Shown here piece by piece: positions 25,011 to 33,781 of a stretch of DNA of 64,000 nt. A model generated the notes under the pieces. The model saw only the letters and a program-made list of their open reading frames with translations, was not told where the DNA came from and made no database searches. Source of the DNA: Xanthomonas hortorum (GTDB lineage Bacteria > Pseudomonadota > Gammaproteobacteria > Xanthomonadales > Xanthomonadaceae); NCBI RefSeq assembly GCF_024339125.1, contig NZ_CP101417.1:1426001-1490000 (forward strand). The letters run 5' to 3'. Position numbers and translations under genes: made by a program. Every line of letters starts with the position of its first letter. The stretch's first letter is position 1.

Positions 25011-26597
25011 ATGTCATCCGAATCCCTGATCCTTCTCGGACTGCTCGTCGTAGTCCTCGTGTTGCAGCTTCTCGCGCTGCTGCGGCGTCCCTCCACCAGC
25101 GGCCTGGAGCTGGCGCTGCGCGCCGAGCAACGCGACGGGCGCGGCGAGTTGCGCGAGCAACTCGAAGGCTTGGCAAGGCAGCAGGACGGCCGCCTGGAAA
25201 CCTTCGCGCGCAATCTCACCGAGCTCTCCACGCGTACCGACCAGCGCCTGGACCTGTTGCGTGATGCACTCGGCGAAGACGCACGCAAGGCGCGCGAAGA
25301 AAGCGGCCTTGCGCAGCAACGCACCGGAGAACTGCTCACCCTGCGCCTGACCGAACTGCGCACCCAGCTGGAAGGCTTCGGCCAGCAGCAGGAAACCCGC
25401 ATCCAGGTGTTCGGCCAGCAACTCACCGAATTGATCGCACGCACCGACACGCACATGGCCACCTTGCGCGAGGCGCTGGCCGAAGACGCCCGCAAGGGCA
25501 GGCAAGAAGCCGGCGAGTCGCAGCAGCGCTTCACCGAGGCCTTGAGCCAGCGCTTGAACGAGCTCACCCAACGCAACGAGCTGCGCATCGGCGAGATGCG
25601 CGCCACGCTGGAACAGCAGCTGGCCAATCTGCAGAACGACAACGCCAGCAAGCTCGAACAGATGCGCGCCACCGTCGACGAAAAACTGCAGACCACGCTC
25701 AACACGCGCCTGGATGCCTCCTTCAAGATCGTCTCCGAACGGCTGGAACAAGTGCAGCGCGGCCTGGGCGAAATGCAGCAGCTGGCCACCGGCGTGGGCG
25801 ATCTCAAGCGCGTGCTCACCAACGTCAAGAACCGCGGCGGCTGGGGCGAAGTGCAGCTGGACAACATCCTCGAACAGACGCTTACCGCCGAGCAGTATGC
25901 GCGCAGCGTGCGCGTGCGCCCGGACACCAGCGAGGCGGTGGACTTTGCCGTGCGCCTGCCCGGTCGTGGGCACGAAGACACCCCGGTGTGGCTGCCGATC
26001 GATTCCAAATTCCCGCGCGAAGATTACGAACGCCTGCTCGACGCGCAGGAAGCCGGCGACATCGAGCAGATCCGCCTGCTCGGCAATCAGCTGGAACGCG
26101 CGATCCGCATCCAGGCCAAATCGATCAGCGACAAATACATCTGCCCGCCGCACACCACCGATTTCGCCGTGATGTTCCTGCCCACCGAAGGCCTGTACGC
26201 CGAAACCATCCGCCGCCCCGGCCTGGTCGATGTGCTGCAGCGCGAGCACCGCGTGGTGATCGCCGGCCCCACCACGTTCACCGCGTTGCTCAACAGTCTG
26301 CAGATGGGCTTTCGCACCCTGGCCATCGAAAAGCGCTCCAGCGAAGTGTGGGGCCTGCTCGGCGCGGTCAAGAGCGAGTTCGGCAAGTTCGCCGGCATCC
26401 TGGAAAAGGCCGAACGCCAGATCAACACCGTCGGCAAGACCCTGGGCGATGCAGGCCGCAAGACCCGCACCATCGAACGCCGCCTGCGCGGTGTGGAAAC
26501 GCTGTCCAACGAGCACTCGCAGGCGCTGCTGGACGATGCCGGTAGCGACGACGCCGGAAGCAGCAGCGAAGAAGACGCAGGCGACGAACAGGAGTGA
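25011..26597 (+). CDS. rmuC: DNA recombination protein RmuC
   Basis: The 528-residue protein has an N-terminal membrane anchor (LILLGLLVVVLVLQLLALL). A very long coiled coil of heptad-like Gln/Glu/Arg segments follows (about 40-250), then the RmuC domain (about 270-480) with KNRGGWGEVQLDNILEQ, DSKFPREDYERLLDA and MFLPTEGLYAE. RmuC limits DNA rearrangement at inverted repeats in E. coli and has a nuclease-like fold. The last 25 residues are acidic and low-complexity (DDAGSDDAGSSSEEDAGDEQ). Confidence 0.94.
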   Translation: MSSESLILLGLLVVVLVLQLLALLRRPSTSGLELALRAEQRDGRGELREQLEGLARQQDGRLETFARNLTELSTRTDQRLDLLRDALGEDARKAREESGLAQQRTGELLTLRLTELRTQLEGFGQQQETRIQVFGQQLTELIARTDTHMATLREALAEDARKGRQEAGESQQRFTEALSQRLNELTQRNELRIGEMRATLEQQLANLQNDNASKLEQMRATVDEKLQTTLNTRLDASFKIVSERLEQVQRGLGEMQQLATGVGDLKRVLTNVKNRGGWGEVQLDNILEQTLTAEQYARSVRVRPDTSEAVDFAVRLPGRGHEDTPVWLPIDSKFPREDYERLLDAQEAGDIEQIRLLGNQLERAIRIQAKSISDKYICPPHTTDFAVMFLPTEGLYAETIRRPGLVDVLQREHRVVIAGPTTFTALLNSLQMGFRTLAIEKRSSEVWGLLGAVKSEFGKFAGILEKAERQINTVGKTLGDAGRKTRTIERRLRGVETLSNEHSQALLDDAGSDDAGSSSEEDAGDEQE

Positions 26598-26664
26598 TCC
26601 GGCCGCATGCCGCGACACGGCGCTGCCATTCCGGCAGGCCAGCGGCACCACAGGAGAGGACAAC

Positions 26665-26732
26665 GTAGGAGCGCACCCGGGCGCGACGAGGCCTTACCGA
26701 CAACGCCTCATCGCGGCCAGGGCCGCTCCTAC
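26665..26732. repeat. REP/BIME pair, GTAGGAGCG type
   Basis: GTAGGAGCG (26665) and CGCTCCTAC (26724) stand as an inverted pair, with GGGCGCGACGAGGC and GCCTCATCGCGGCCAGGGC as extended arms. The unit matches GTAGGAGCGGCCCTGGCCGCGA-type REPs of xanthomonads and pseudomonads. Related copies lie inside recB. Confidence 0.78.
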
Positions 26733-26836
26733 AAGGGCAGGCCTGCAACGTGGCATTCCTGCGCCCAACGCCAAGCACACCACGCAGACATCGCCACCGC
26801 GATCCTTGCACGCACCTTGTCCAAGAAGAGAGTGCC

Positions 26837-27217
26837 ATGTCGCGTCGATGGATCTATGCAGTGGTCTGCGCCCTGCTGCTGACCGCATGCAGCAATACTC
26901 CGGCTGCCAAACCGGGCGCTGCAGCGAGCGCCCAACCACCACCGCGCGCAGTCTCTGCTGATGCTGCCGAATGCACCGCAAAAGGTGGGCAACTACGCCC
27001 GGTCGGTCGCATGCAGACGGTGCGCTGCGTGGTGCCGTACGCCGATGCCGGCAAGACCTGCACTGACAACTCCGACTGCAGTGGCGATTGCCTGGCCACC
27101 AGCATCGTGCCCGCCGGCACCGCCACCTCCGGTACCTGCCAGCGCGACAGCGACCGCTTCGGTTGCCGCCAGGAAGTGGTCGGCGGCATGGGCCAGGCCG
27201 CGTTGTGTATCGATTGA
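26837..27217 (+). CDS. Small cysteine-rich lipoprotein
   Basis: The 126-residue protein has a signal sequence ending in the lipobox LLTAC (Cys18), so it should be lipid-anchored. The mature part has a Pro/Ala linker and a compact cysteine-rich domain (GKTCTDNSDCSGDCLAT, GTCQRDSDRFGCRQEV), probably with several disulphides. It resembles small conserved proteins of xanthomonads, but no function is recognised. Confidence 0.75.
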   Translation: MSRRWIYAVVCALLLTACSNTPAAKPGAAASAQPPPRAVSADAAECTAKGGQLRPVGRMQTVRCVVPYADAGKTCTDNSDCSGDCLATSIVPAGTATSGTCQRDSDRFGCRQEVVGGMGQAALCID

Positions 27218-27242
27218 TGGCATTGCATGTGCGTAAGCGTTG

Positions 27243-27272
27243 GCACTGGCGGATCAGCTGATCCGCCAGTGC
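27243..27272. repeat. 30-bp perfect palindrome
   Basis: GCACTGGCGGATCAG is followed directly by its exact reverse complement CTGATCCGCCAGTGC. It begins 25 bases after the lipoprotein stop and has no T run, so it may be a hairpin that slows or ends transcription, or a protein-binding site. Confidence 0.6.
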
Positions 27273-27434
27273 ACGCAGTGGTCGCCAGCTGTCGCAATAG
27301 CCGGCCGCAGCAAAGCCAACTGCAGCAACAGAAAGTTGTAAGCAACAGCCAACCGCAAGCACCGTCAGACACCCGCATCGCTCGCTCGGCTTCAGCGGTT
27401 TATGCTCTCGGCTCTCCCTGCCCAGGACGTACCG

Positions 27435-27983
27435 ATGAGCCAGACGCTTTACGACATTCCCGTGGCCCGTATCGACGGTGAGCCCGCCACGCTGGCCGAC
27501 TATCGCGGCAAGGTGCTGCTGGTGGTCAACGTCGCCTCCAAGTGCGGGCTGACCCCGCAGTACGAAGGCCTGGAAGCGCTGTATCGCGATAAGCAGGCAG
27601 CGGGCCTGGAAGTGCTGGGCTTTCCGGCCAACGACTTCAAGGGCCAGGAGCCCGGCAGCGAGGCGGAGATCGCCCAGTTCTGCCAGCTCACCTACGACGT
27701 GACCTTTCCGATGTTTTCCAAGATCGCCGTCACCGGCACCGACACCCATCCGCTGTATCAGCAGCTGACCAGCGCACGTCCACACGCCACCGGCGACGGC
27801 CCGATGCGCGAAAAACTGGCCGGCTACGGCATCCAGCCCAACCCGGCACCGGGTGTGCTATGGAACTTCGAAAAATTCCTGATCGCCCGCGATGGCCAGG
27901 TCATCGCCCGCTTCGCCCCCGACGTCCCGGCAGACGACGCACGCCTGCGCCAGGCAGTCGATGCAGCATTAGCGACTGCTTGA
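27435..27983 (+). CDS. Glutathione peroxidase family (thiol peroxidase)
   Basis: The 182-residue protein has the family order: VLLVVNVASKCGLTPQYEGL with the peroxidatic Cys37, LGFPANDFKGQEPG with the catalytic Gln, and WNFEKFLIARDG with the conserved Trp and Asn. It uses cysteine, not selenocysteine, as is normal in bacteria, and is likely reduced by thioredoxin. It detoxifies hydroperoxides in the cytoplasm. An in-frame ATG at 27402 lies upstream; the ATG at 27435 fits the family start. Confidence 0.94.
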   Translation: MSQTLYDIPVARIDGEPATLADYRGKVLLVVNVASKCGLTPQYEGLEALYRDKQAAGLEVLGFPANDFKGQEPGSEAEIAQFCQLTYDVTFPMFSKIAVTGTDTHPLYQQLTSARPHATGDGPMREKLAGYGIQPNPAPGVLWNFEKFLIARDGQVIARFAPDVPADDARLRQAVDAALATA

Positions 27984-28023
27984 GCCCCTCTCCCCCCGGG
28001 AGAGGGGTTGGGGTGAGGGTACG
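27984..28023. repeat. REP-like element, CCCCTCTCCC/GGGAGAGGGG family
   Basis: This copy starts directly after the glutathione peroxidase stop codon and keeps the full stem and GGTTGGGGTGAGGGTACGG tail. Confidence 0.75.
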
Positions 28024-28083
28024 GCGGAACATATATGTAGCAAGCAAGCCCAATCATCGCGCAAGAACAGACTCCAATGGCTT

Positions 28084-28509
28084 ATGTCGATGCGTTACAT
28101 CCTTGTCATCCTGACGCTCCTCGGCTGCCCGGCATTGCAGGCAGCACCCCGATGCTTCAACCCAGCCACAACAGCGGAAAGCAACGCATGCTGGAATGAC
28201 GAAGTCGGCCTATCGCAGGATCGTCTGACTGACTATCTGACCGCCGCACGCGAAAGGGCGATGACTGTCTTGAATGTTCCAGCCGACGCGTTCGACAACG
28301 CACAAGCGGCTTGGACGAGGTACAAAGATCTTCAATGCGGCAACGTACGCAAACAGTGGGGCAATGCGACGGTTGGGCCGGCAAAGGCAGCAAGCTGCAT
28401 CGTCGACCTCAACGATCAGCGGTCGCACGATCTATGGAAACACTATCTCACCTATGTCGACCGCACGCCGTCGATCAGGCCCGAACCTGCGTTGCGTTCT
28501 GGCAAATGA
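28084..28509 (+). CDS. Secreted LprI-like (DUF1311) protein, possible lysozyme inhibitor
   Basis: The 141-residue protein has a signal peptide (MRYILVILTLLGCPALQA). Its mature domain has CFNPATTAESNACWNDE at the start and FDNAQAAWTRYKDLQCGN, matching the W..Y.D..C pattern of the LprI/DUF1311 family. Four cysteines fit two disulphides. Some members inhibit host lysozyme; that function is inferred here. The gene has lower GC than its neighbours. Confidence 0.75.
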   Translation: MSMRYILVILTLLGCPALQAAPRCFNPATTAESNACWNDEVGLSQDRLTDYLTAARERAMTVLNVPADAFDNAQAAWTRYKDLQCGNVRKQWGNATVGPAKAASCIVDLNDQRSHDLWKHYLTYVDRTPSIRPEPALRSGK

Positions 28510-28573
28510 CATTGCGGCTACGCGATGGCGCATCTGCCACGCTGATCGACTGGTCACGCAGCTGCACGCTCAA

Positions 28574-28604
28574 AAGAACGGCGACCTAACAGATCGCCGT
28601 TCTT
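28574..28604 (-). terminator. Hairpin terminator of the GMC oxidoreductase gene
   Basis: AAGAACGGCGA (28574-28584) and TCGCCGTTCTT (28594-28604) pair exactly. Read on the minus strand the stem is followed by TTTTG, and it lies 44 bases after the oxidoreductase stop. It may also stop plus-strand transcripts. Confidence 0.75.
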
Positions 28605-28647
28605 GCTCAAGTGATCAAAGCGTTGCACACACGGCGCGATGCGTCGG

Positions 28648-30261
28648 TCAACAGGTCAACAGCCTGCCCAGGCGTTCGCCGATGATCACGCACGGCGCCA
28701 TGGTATTGCCGGTCGTCACTCGCGGCATGATCGATGCATCCGCGATCCGCAACCCGTCGATGCCATAGACCCGCAGTTGCGCGTCCACCACCGACATTGC
28801 ATCGCGGCCCATCTTCGCGGTGCACGACTGATGCCACACGGTGGAGGCGGTATTGCGCACGAAGTTTTCGAGCCCCTTCCCGTGCAAGGCACCCGGCATG
28901 ACCTCACGCTTCACGAAGGGACGCATGGATGCGCTGTTGCCGATGTCGCGACAGATCTCCACACCGCGAACCAGCGCCTGCACGTCTTCCGGTGCCGACA
29001 ATGCGCCGGTATCGATCTTCAGCGGGTCCATCGGGTCGGATCCGCTCAAAGTGATCGAGCCACGGCTCTTGGGGCGCACCAGCCCCGGCAGCAGCGACCA
29101 GGCAGCGGCAGGCGGGTTGAACATCGCCTGCGCCTCGGCACTGGCGATCGGGATTTCCGCAAGAAATGTCTGCAGATCCGGCGAGTCCATGTCTGGATGA
29201 CTCTTGCAGAAAAAGGTCGATTCGCCTGCATTGTTGCGCGGCGCATACGCTTGCTCATATTCCCAGATGCACCCCGACACCATCATGTGGTCCTGATAAT
29301 TCTGCCCGACGCCCGGCAGGTCCTGCACCACCTCGATCCCGTGTTCGAGCAAATGACCGGCCTCGCCAATACCCGAATGCATCAGGATCTTCGGAGTGTG
29401 GAGCGCACCAGCCGAAAGCACGACTTCCTGCCGGGCTTTGATGCGACCAACCTTTCCTGCATGAAGCACTTCAACACCGACGGCCCGCTTGCCTTCCAGC
29501 ACCACACGCAAGACGTGGGCATGGGTCAGCACCGTCAAGTTCGGCTGTGCCATGAGTGGATAGACGTAGCGTCTGAAGATCGAGCGGCGGTGCCCGTTTT
29601 CGATGCAAAGATTGGCGATGGCGGCACCACTGCCGGCTTCCATCAAGGCACCGTTCTGATCGTCGAATGTCGGTATCCCCAGTTGCGCTGCGGCAGACAA
29701 CATGGCCGGCGCCACCGGATTCGGGTCGGGCGCCGGTTGCACCAGCACCAAACCGCCGGTACCCCGGCGCTCGGCATCCGGCTCGCCGCGCCAGTCTTCG
29801 ATACGCCGGTAGGTCGCCAGCGTCGCCTCATAATTCCAGGCCGCATCACCCGACTCGCTGGCAAAGTAATCCCAATCACTGCGGTGCCCGCGTGCCCAGA
29901 CCATGACGTTGATCGACGAACCGCCGCCGAGCACCTTGCCCATGGAGAGCGGGATCGCACGGTCATTCAAATGCGGATTGGGTTGCGCCTGAAACTGCCA
30001 GTCACGCTCGCTACCCAAATTGGTAAACCAGACCGAAGCGTCGCTGACGCTGGCCACATCGTCGCTGCCGCCCGCCTCCAGCAGCAATACGGTGATGTCA
30101 GGGTTTTGCGCCAGGCGGCGTGCGACAACCGAGCCCGACGTGCCCGAGCCACAGATAATGTAATCGTACTCGGCGGCCAGATTGTTTCTTAGGTGACGTT
30201 GATTATCGTCGACCCGCCGAGCAAACTCGGCGGTATAGAGTTCAGTGCGGTGCGCTTGCAT
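28648..30261 (-). CDS. GMC-family FAD-dependent oxidoreductase (choline dehydrogenase-like)
   Basis: The 537-residue protein has the FAD-binding motif YIICGSGTSGSVVARRLA (about 33-50), GKVLGGGSSINVMVWARG (GMC signature 1), SAGALHTPKILMHSGIG (signature 2), and the catalytic His in STVWHQSCTAKMG with an Asn at GNTMAPCVIIGERLG. GMC enzymes oxidise alcohols such as choline, glucose or aromatic alcohols. No glycine-betaine genes are nearby, so the choline annotation is not secure. An AraC-type regulator is encoded upstream on the same strand. Confidence 0.9.
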   Translation of the reverse strand: MQAHRTELYTAEFARRVDDNQRHLRNNLAAEYDYIICGSGTSGSVVARRLAQNPDITVLLLEAGGSDDVASVSDASVWFTNLGSERDWQFQAQPNPHLNDRAIPLSMGKVLGGGSSINVMVWARGHRSDWDYFASESGDAAWNYEATLATYRRIEDWRGEPDAERRGTGGLVLVQPAPDPNPVAPAMLSAAAQLGIPTFDDQNGALMEAGSGAAIANLCIENGHRRSIFRRYVYPLMAQPNLTVLTHAHVLRVVLEGKRAVGVEVLHAGKVGRIKARQEVVLSAGALHTPKILMHSGIGEAGHLLEHGIEVVQDLPGVGQNYQDHMMVSGCIWEYEQAYAPRNNAGESTFFCKSHPDMDSPDLQTFLAEIPIASAEAQAMFNPPAAAWSLLPGLVRPKSRGSITLSGSDPMDPLKIDTGALSAPEDVQALVRGVEICRDIGNSASMRPFVKREVMPGALHGKGLENFVRNTASTVWHQSCTAKMGRDAMSVVDAQLRVYGIDGLRIADASIMPRVTTGNTMAPCVIIGERLGRLLTC

Positions 30262-30516
30262 GCAGAAATCCTTGAAACGTGTGCGGGCAGCATCGCCAAG
30301 CGCCAGGCGCGACGATACTTGCCGATAAGTCGGCGATGAAAAGAGTAAGGAATGGGCGCAATCCGATTGCGCGCTCCGGGCATGGATCAGTTGTTCAACA
30401 ACGGATCGATTCTATGCCGCGTACCGTCGGATTCTTTTATCTGCAAGGCGCGTGGTACATGTCCGCAAGGCGCGTTTCTGAAACGAGGCAAACGCGTCTG
30501 TTTAAAGCATGCCTGC

Positions 30517-31470
30517 TCAACGTAGGCGCTGTACCTGCGCATTCGAAGGAGACATGGCGTAGCAGGCCCGAAACGCACGGCTGAAATGTGCGGCAGTGGC
30601 AAACCCGCAACGCCAGGCGATTTCCTGGACGCTCGCCGCCTGCCCATTACTCTCGCTCAACAGGCGGTGCGCGTGCTGCAGGCGCACCTGCCAGACATAC
30701 CGCATCACACCGCTGTCTTCGGCCCGGAACAGGCGCTGCAAATGTTTGACCGATACGTGCGCCGCTGCGGCAACTGCGGCGCTATCGAGCTGCTGATCGC
30801 CCAGATGCTGATGAATGTAGCGCTTTGCACGAAACACCACCGCCGCGCTACTGCGCTGCTTCACCGTCTCGGTGGGGGTGGCAAGTATCGCGTCCACCAG
30901 ATTGAGCAACTGCTGCTCCATCAGATACCGCATGTGCGTGCTTGGCGAAACGTGCTGCGCGGCGATGCAATGAATCAGATCACGCGTGGCACGCATGTCC
31001 GCCGACTCCATATCCGGCACCAGCAAACCATTCAACGCGTGGCGCAGGCCACGATCGCGTAAACCCGACTTTGGAATCCGCAACACCGTCATTTGGCTGC
31101 GTAAGGCAAATGACTCGCTGAACGCACCACTCGGATCGAGCATGAACATGCTGCCGGCCGCAAAGCGCTGCTGCACGCCGGCCATTTCAATATCGACTTC
31201 ACCGCCGGTCATGAGTTTCAGATACAGCCATTCCCCCTGCCACGCGGCCTGCTTTTCGCCGGCCGGTGCCAGGGCCATGGCGCTCAGGTCTGCCATGGTC
31301 AACACCACATTCCCAAGATTCCAGTGTTGCGCCGTGGAATGTAGCGACTTCGATGCGTCGAACGCACAATACAAACCATGCCGCTCAAGCATGACCTCGG
31401 ACCAGGCCGCTCGCGCATCGGCACTCGGTTCGAAGCGGATGAGTTGTTGGTCCAAAGCGGTGACGGCCAT
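30517..31470 (-). CDS. AraC/XylS-family transcriptional regulator
   Basis: The ATG at 31470 gives 317 residues (MAVTALDQQLIRF); a further in-frame start at 31500 exists. The N-terminal half is an AraC-binding-like sensor domain (LKLMTGGEVDIEMAGVQQRF, AAGSMFMLDPSGAFSES). The C-terminal about 100 residues hold two helix-turn-helix motifs (AAVAAAAHVSVKHLQRLFRA and VQEIAWRCGFATAAHFSRAF). The gene lies 255 bases upstream of the GMC oxidoreductase on the same strand and may control it. Confidence 0.9.
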   Translation of the reverse strand: MAVTALDQQLIRFEPSADARAAWSEVMLERHGLYCAFDASKSLHSTAQHWNLGNVVLTMADLSAMALAPAGEKQAAWQGEWLYLKLMTGGEVDIEMAGVQQRFAAGSMFMLDPSGAFSESFALRSQMTVLRIPKSGLRDRGLRHALNGLLVPDMESADMRATRDLIHCIAAQHVSPSTHMRYLMEQQLLNLVDAILATPTETVKQRSSAAVVFRAKRYIHQHLGDQQLDSAAVAAAAHVSVKHLQRLFRAEDSGVMRYVWQVRLQHAHRLLSESNGQAASVQEIAWRCGFATAAHFSRAFRACYAMSPSNAQVQRLR

Positions 31471-31715
31471 GAAGACGTATCTCGGTGACGGCCTCGACAT
31501 GCCGAGATACCGGAGGTGAGCCGACCAGGCGAGGCCACAAGGTTCCTGCGCTCAAGCCGCGTCACCCTACGCTGTTTCCCGATCAATTACCGACTGCGTG
31601 CTACGGCCCTGGTAATGGCCCAGGTTGGGGTCGGTATCGAATGCGGTAGAGGGCGCTTTTGAAATGCTCGGTAGTTTCGCCAGAGCTGTCGCACTCAGAG
31701 CCGCTCCAAAAACAA

Positions 31716-31741
31716 AAAGCCCGGGATCGCTCCCGGGCTTT
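31716..31741 (-). terminator. Strong hairpin terminator after mlaA
   Basis: AAAGCCCGGGA and TCCCGGGCTTT form an 11-bp perfect stem with a 4-base loop. On the minus strand it is followed by TTGTTTTTGG, and it lies 32 bases past the mlaA stop, so it ends the mla operon. The symmetric A/T ends could make it bidirectional. Confidence 0.88.
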
Positions 31742-31772
31742 CGTAGTGACTTCAAACCGCAGACTCAACCGA

Positions 31773-32825
31773 TCAGCGAATCCATTGCGGAATCGGCATC
31801 GCGTCCACCGGCACAGTGCTGTCCTTGTCTTCGCGCAGATAGTCGGGCAGCTCGGTGTTCTTTTCGCGATGGCTGCGCAGATCGCGCACGATCTGGTAGT
31901 TGCGGCGTTGCATCCAGGCATCGCGGGTCAGGGCGTACTCGTCCGGTGCCTGGTCGCGCAGCGAATCCAGCGACATCAGCTGCGAACGCGTATCCACCAG
32001 CTGCAAGCCCTGCAGGGCAAAGCGCGCACCGCCATCGTCGACCTGGCGCACCCACGACAGTGGAATATCGCCACCCAGGCCAACGGTGTCGCGCACGGTG
32101 CGTGGCCCAAACAGCGGCAGCTCGAAGTAACGCGAGTTACGCCAGCCCCAGGCACCCAGGGTCTGACCGAAGTCTTCGCTGCGGCGCGGAATGCCGGCTG
32201 CGGAGGCCGGGTCGAACAGACCGGCCACGCCCAACGTGGAGTTCATCACGAAGCGGCCCAGCGACTGCACCGCATACACCGGGTGGCCCTGCAGCAGCTG
32301 GTTGACCATGGTCAGCGGCGTGCCGAGGTTGTCGAAAAAGTTGGTGACGCCAAGGCGCGCCGGACTCGGCACCACCTTGGTGTAGGCGGTCGCCAGCGGA
32401 CGCGCCACACCGCGGTCCACCGCCATGTTGAAGCGGTGCATGCCGCGGTTGTAGCGCTCCCACGGGTCGTAGGCCTGCGCGCCAGGCTGTGCCGGGGCAC
32501 CGTTGCCGCCGGCTTGCGGCGTGGTGGGGCCATACAGCGCGTCGAAGTCGTCTTCAGCGGCGGTCGGCGCCCCTGAGCTGCTGCCGCTGGCATCGGCGCT
32601 GGCCTGGTCGGTAGGCGCAGCGGCAGTGACCGGCAACGCGTCCGGTGCAGCGATTCCGGCAGCGGCCGGTTGCGCGGTCACTCCGGCATCGTCGCGCACC
32701 GGTGTTTCAGCGCTTGGCGCGATGCTGGTCGCAGTTGCGGGCGGGGCGGACTTCGGCGTCTGGCTGGCGCATGCACCAAGCAGCAGGCAGGCGGCCAACA
32801 AAGAGAGGGGGCGTAACTGGGTCAT
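31773..32825 (-). CDS. mlaA: Outer-membrane phospholipid-transport lipoprotein MlaA (VacJ)
   Basis: The 350-residue protein starts MTQLRPLSLLAACLLLGACA with lipobox LLGAC. A long Ala/Pro/Thr-rich linker (about 22-120) precedes the MlaA domain: DPWERYNRGMHRFNMAVDRG, NFFDNLGTPLTMVNQLLQG and SLGRFVMNSTLGVAGLFDPA. MlaA sits in the outer-membrane inner leaflet, where it extracts mislocalised phospholipids and hands them to MlaC. It is the last gene of the operon. The linker is longer than in E. coli. Confidence 0.94.
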   Translation of the reverse strand: MTQLRPLSLLAACLLLGACASQTPKSAPPATATSIAPSAETPVRDDAGVTAQPAAAGIAAPDALPVTAAAPTDQASADASGSSSGAPTAAEDDFDALYGPTTPQAGGNGAPAQPGAQAYDPWERYNRGMHRFNMAVDRGVARPLATAYTKVVPSPARLGVTNFFDNLGTPLTMVNQLLQGHPVYAVQSLGRFVMNSTLGVAGLFDPASAAGIPRRSEDFGQTLGAWGWRNSRYFELPLFGPRTVRDTVGLGGDIPLSWVRQVDDGGARFALQGLQLVDTRSQLMSLDSLRDQAPDEYALTRDAWMQRRNYQIVRDLRSHREKNTELPDYLREDKDSTVPVDAMPIPQWIR

Positions 32826-32835
32826 GGGGTGGCGC

Positions 32836-33129
32836 TCACGCCTGAAAATCGAAAGTAGGGGACAAGCGATAAGCGGCGCGCAATTCGTCCAGACCGGACG
32901 CCTCACCCACCACCGTAACGGTACCAGTGCTGCGCACGCGTGCAGACAGTTCGGCCAGCATCGCCACGCCGGCACTGTCCAGGCGTTGTACACCGGACAG
33001 GTCGAGCGTGCGAATGCCGTCCAGCTGCGCGATCGCCTGCGGCCAGGCCGCAGTGACCGCCGCCCGGTCGAGCACGCCGGTGAGTGCCAGCGTGTCGCCG
33101 TTGCGTTGCACGGAGCTGTTACTTGCCAT
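32836..33129 (-). CDS. mlaB: STAS-domain protein MlaB
   Basis: The 97-residue protein starts MASNSSVQRNGDTLALTGV and is a single STAS domain with RTLDLSGVQRLDSAGVAMLA. The Ser in DSAG is the usual phosphorylatable position. MlaB binds the ATPase MlaF and supports the inner-membrane MlaFEDB complex. Its start overlaps the mlaC end by 11 bases, which suggests coupled translation. Confidence 0.9.
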   Translation of the reverse strand: MASNSSVQRNGDTLALTGVLDRAAVTAAWPQAIAQLDGIRTLDLSGVQRLDSAGVAMLAELSARVRSTGTVTVVGEASGLDELRAAYRLSPTFDFQA

Positions 33130-33781
33130 TGGCCGGTGCCGCACCGACCTGCAGGTTGCCGCTGCGCAACTCTGCAGCGACCTTGGCGATGCCCTTCTCG
33201 CGCAACGGGCCGTCGAACTGGGTCTTGAAGGTCTGCACATAGGAGATGCCTTCGATCATCACGTCGAAGATTTTCCACTGGCCGCCGACGTTACGCATCA
33301 TGTAATCGACCGGGGTCGGGTCGTTGCCGGCGCGCAGCAGGTCGGTGGAGACCTTGACGCCGCGGTTGCCCGGCAGCGCGCTCTCGGACTTGGCGCGGAA
33401 GGTCGGCTTGCCTTCGAAGTTCAGCAACGCGGTGCCGTAACGCTGCATCAGGTTGTCGGCCAGCGCATCGGCAAACAGCTTGACGTCCGCATCGGAGGCG
33501 CCACGGCCGTTCACGCCCAGCACCAGACGTGCGGAGTAGTCGCGGTCGAAGGCCTTGTTCAATTCGCCATCGATGTACTGACGCAGCGCGGCCGGGTTGC
33601 CACGGAACTCGGCGCGGCGCTGGTCCAGCGTGCTCAGGATGCGCGTGCTGCTGTCGATGACGGTCTTGGTGGCCGCGCCCTGCGCGGGCGCACTGGCGGC
33701 AGCCGGCTGGGCCAGCACGGTGGCCGGTGCGCACACCAGCAGGGTCGAGGCCAGGAGGGCGGAGAGCAGGGTGGTTTTCAT
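33119..33781 (-). CDS. mlaC: Periplasmic phospholipid-binding protein MlaC
   Basis: The 220-residue protein has a signal peptide (MKTTLLSALLASTLLVCAPA, TVLA cut). The Tol_Tol/MlaC domain follows: AALRQYIDGELNKAFDRDYS, VSTDLLRAGNDPTPVDYMMR and WKIFDVMIEGISYVQTFKTQ. It ferries lipids across the periplasm between MlaA and MlaFEDB. It overlaps mlaD by 4 bases. Confidence 0.94.
   Translation of the reverse strand: MKTTLLSALLASTLLVCAPATVLAQPAAASAPAQGAATKTVIDSSTRILSTLDQRRAEFRGNPAALRQYIDGELNKAFDRDYSARLVLGVNGRGASDADVKLFADALADNLMQRYGTALLNFEGKPTFRAKSESALPGNRGVKVSTDLLRAGNDPTPVDYMMRNVGGQWKIFDVMIEGISYVQTFKTQFDGPLREKGIAKVAAELRSGNLQVGAAPANGK

Noticed and set aside
28639..30192. A 517-residue plus-strand frame over the GMC oxidoreductase
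   Set aside because: It is the antisense of a protein with clear FAD and GMC signatures.
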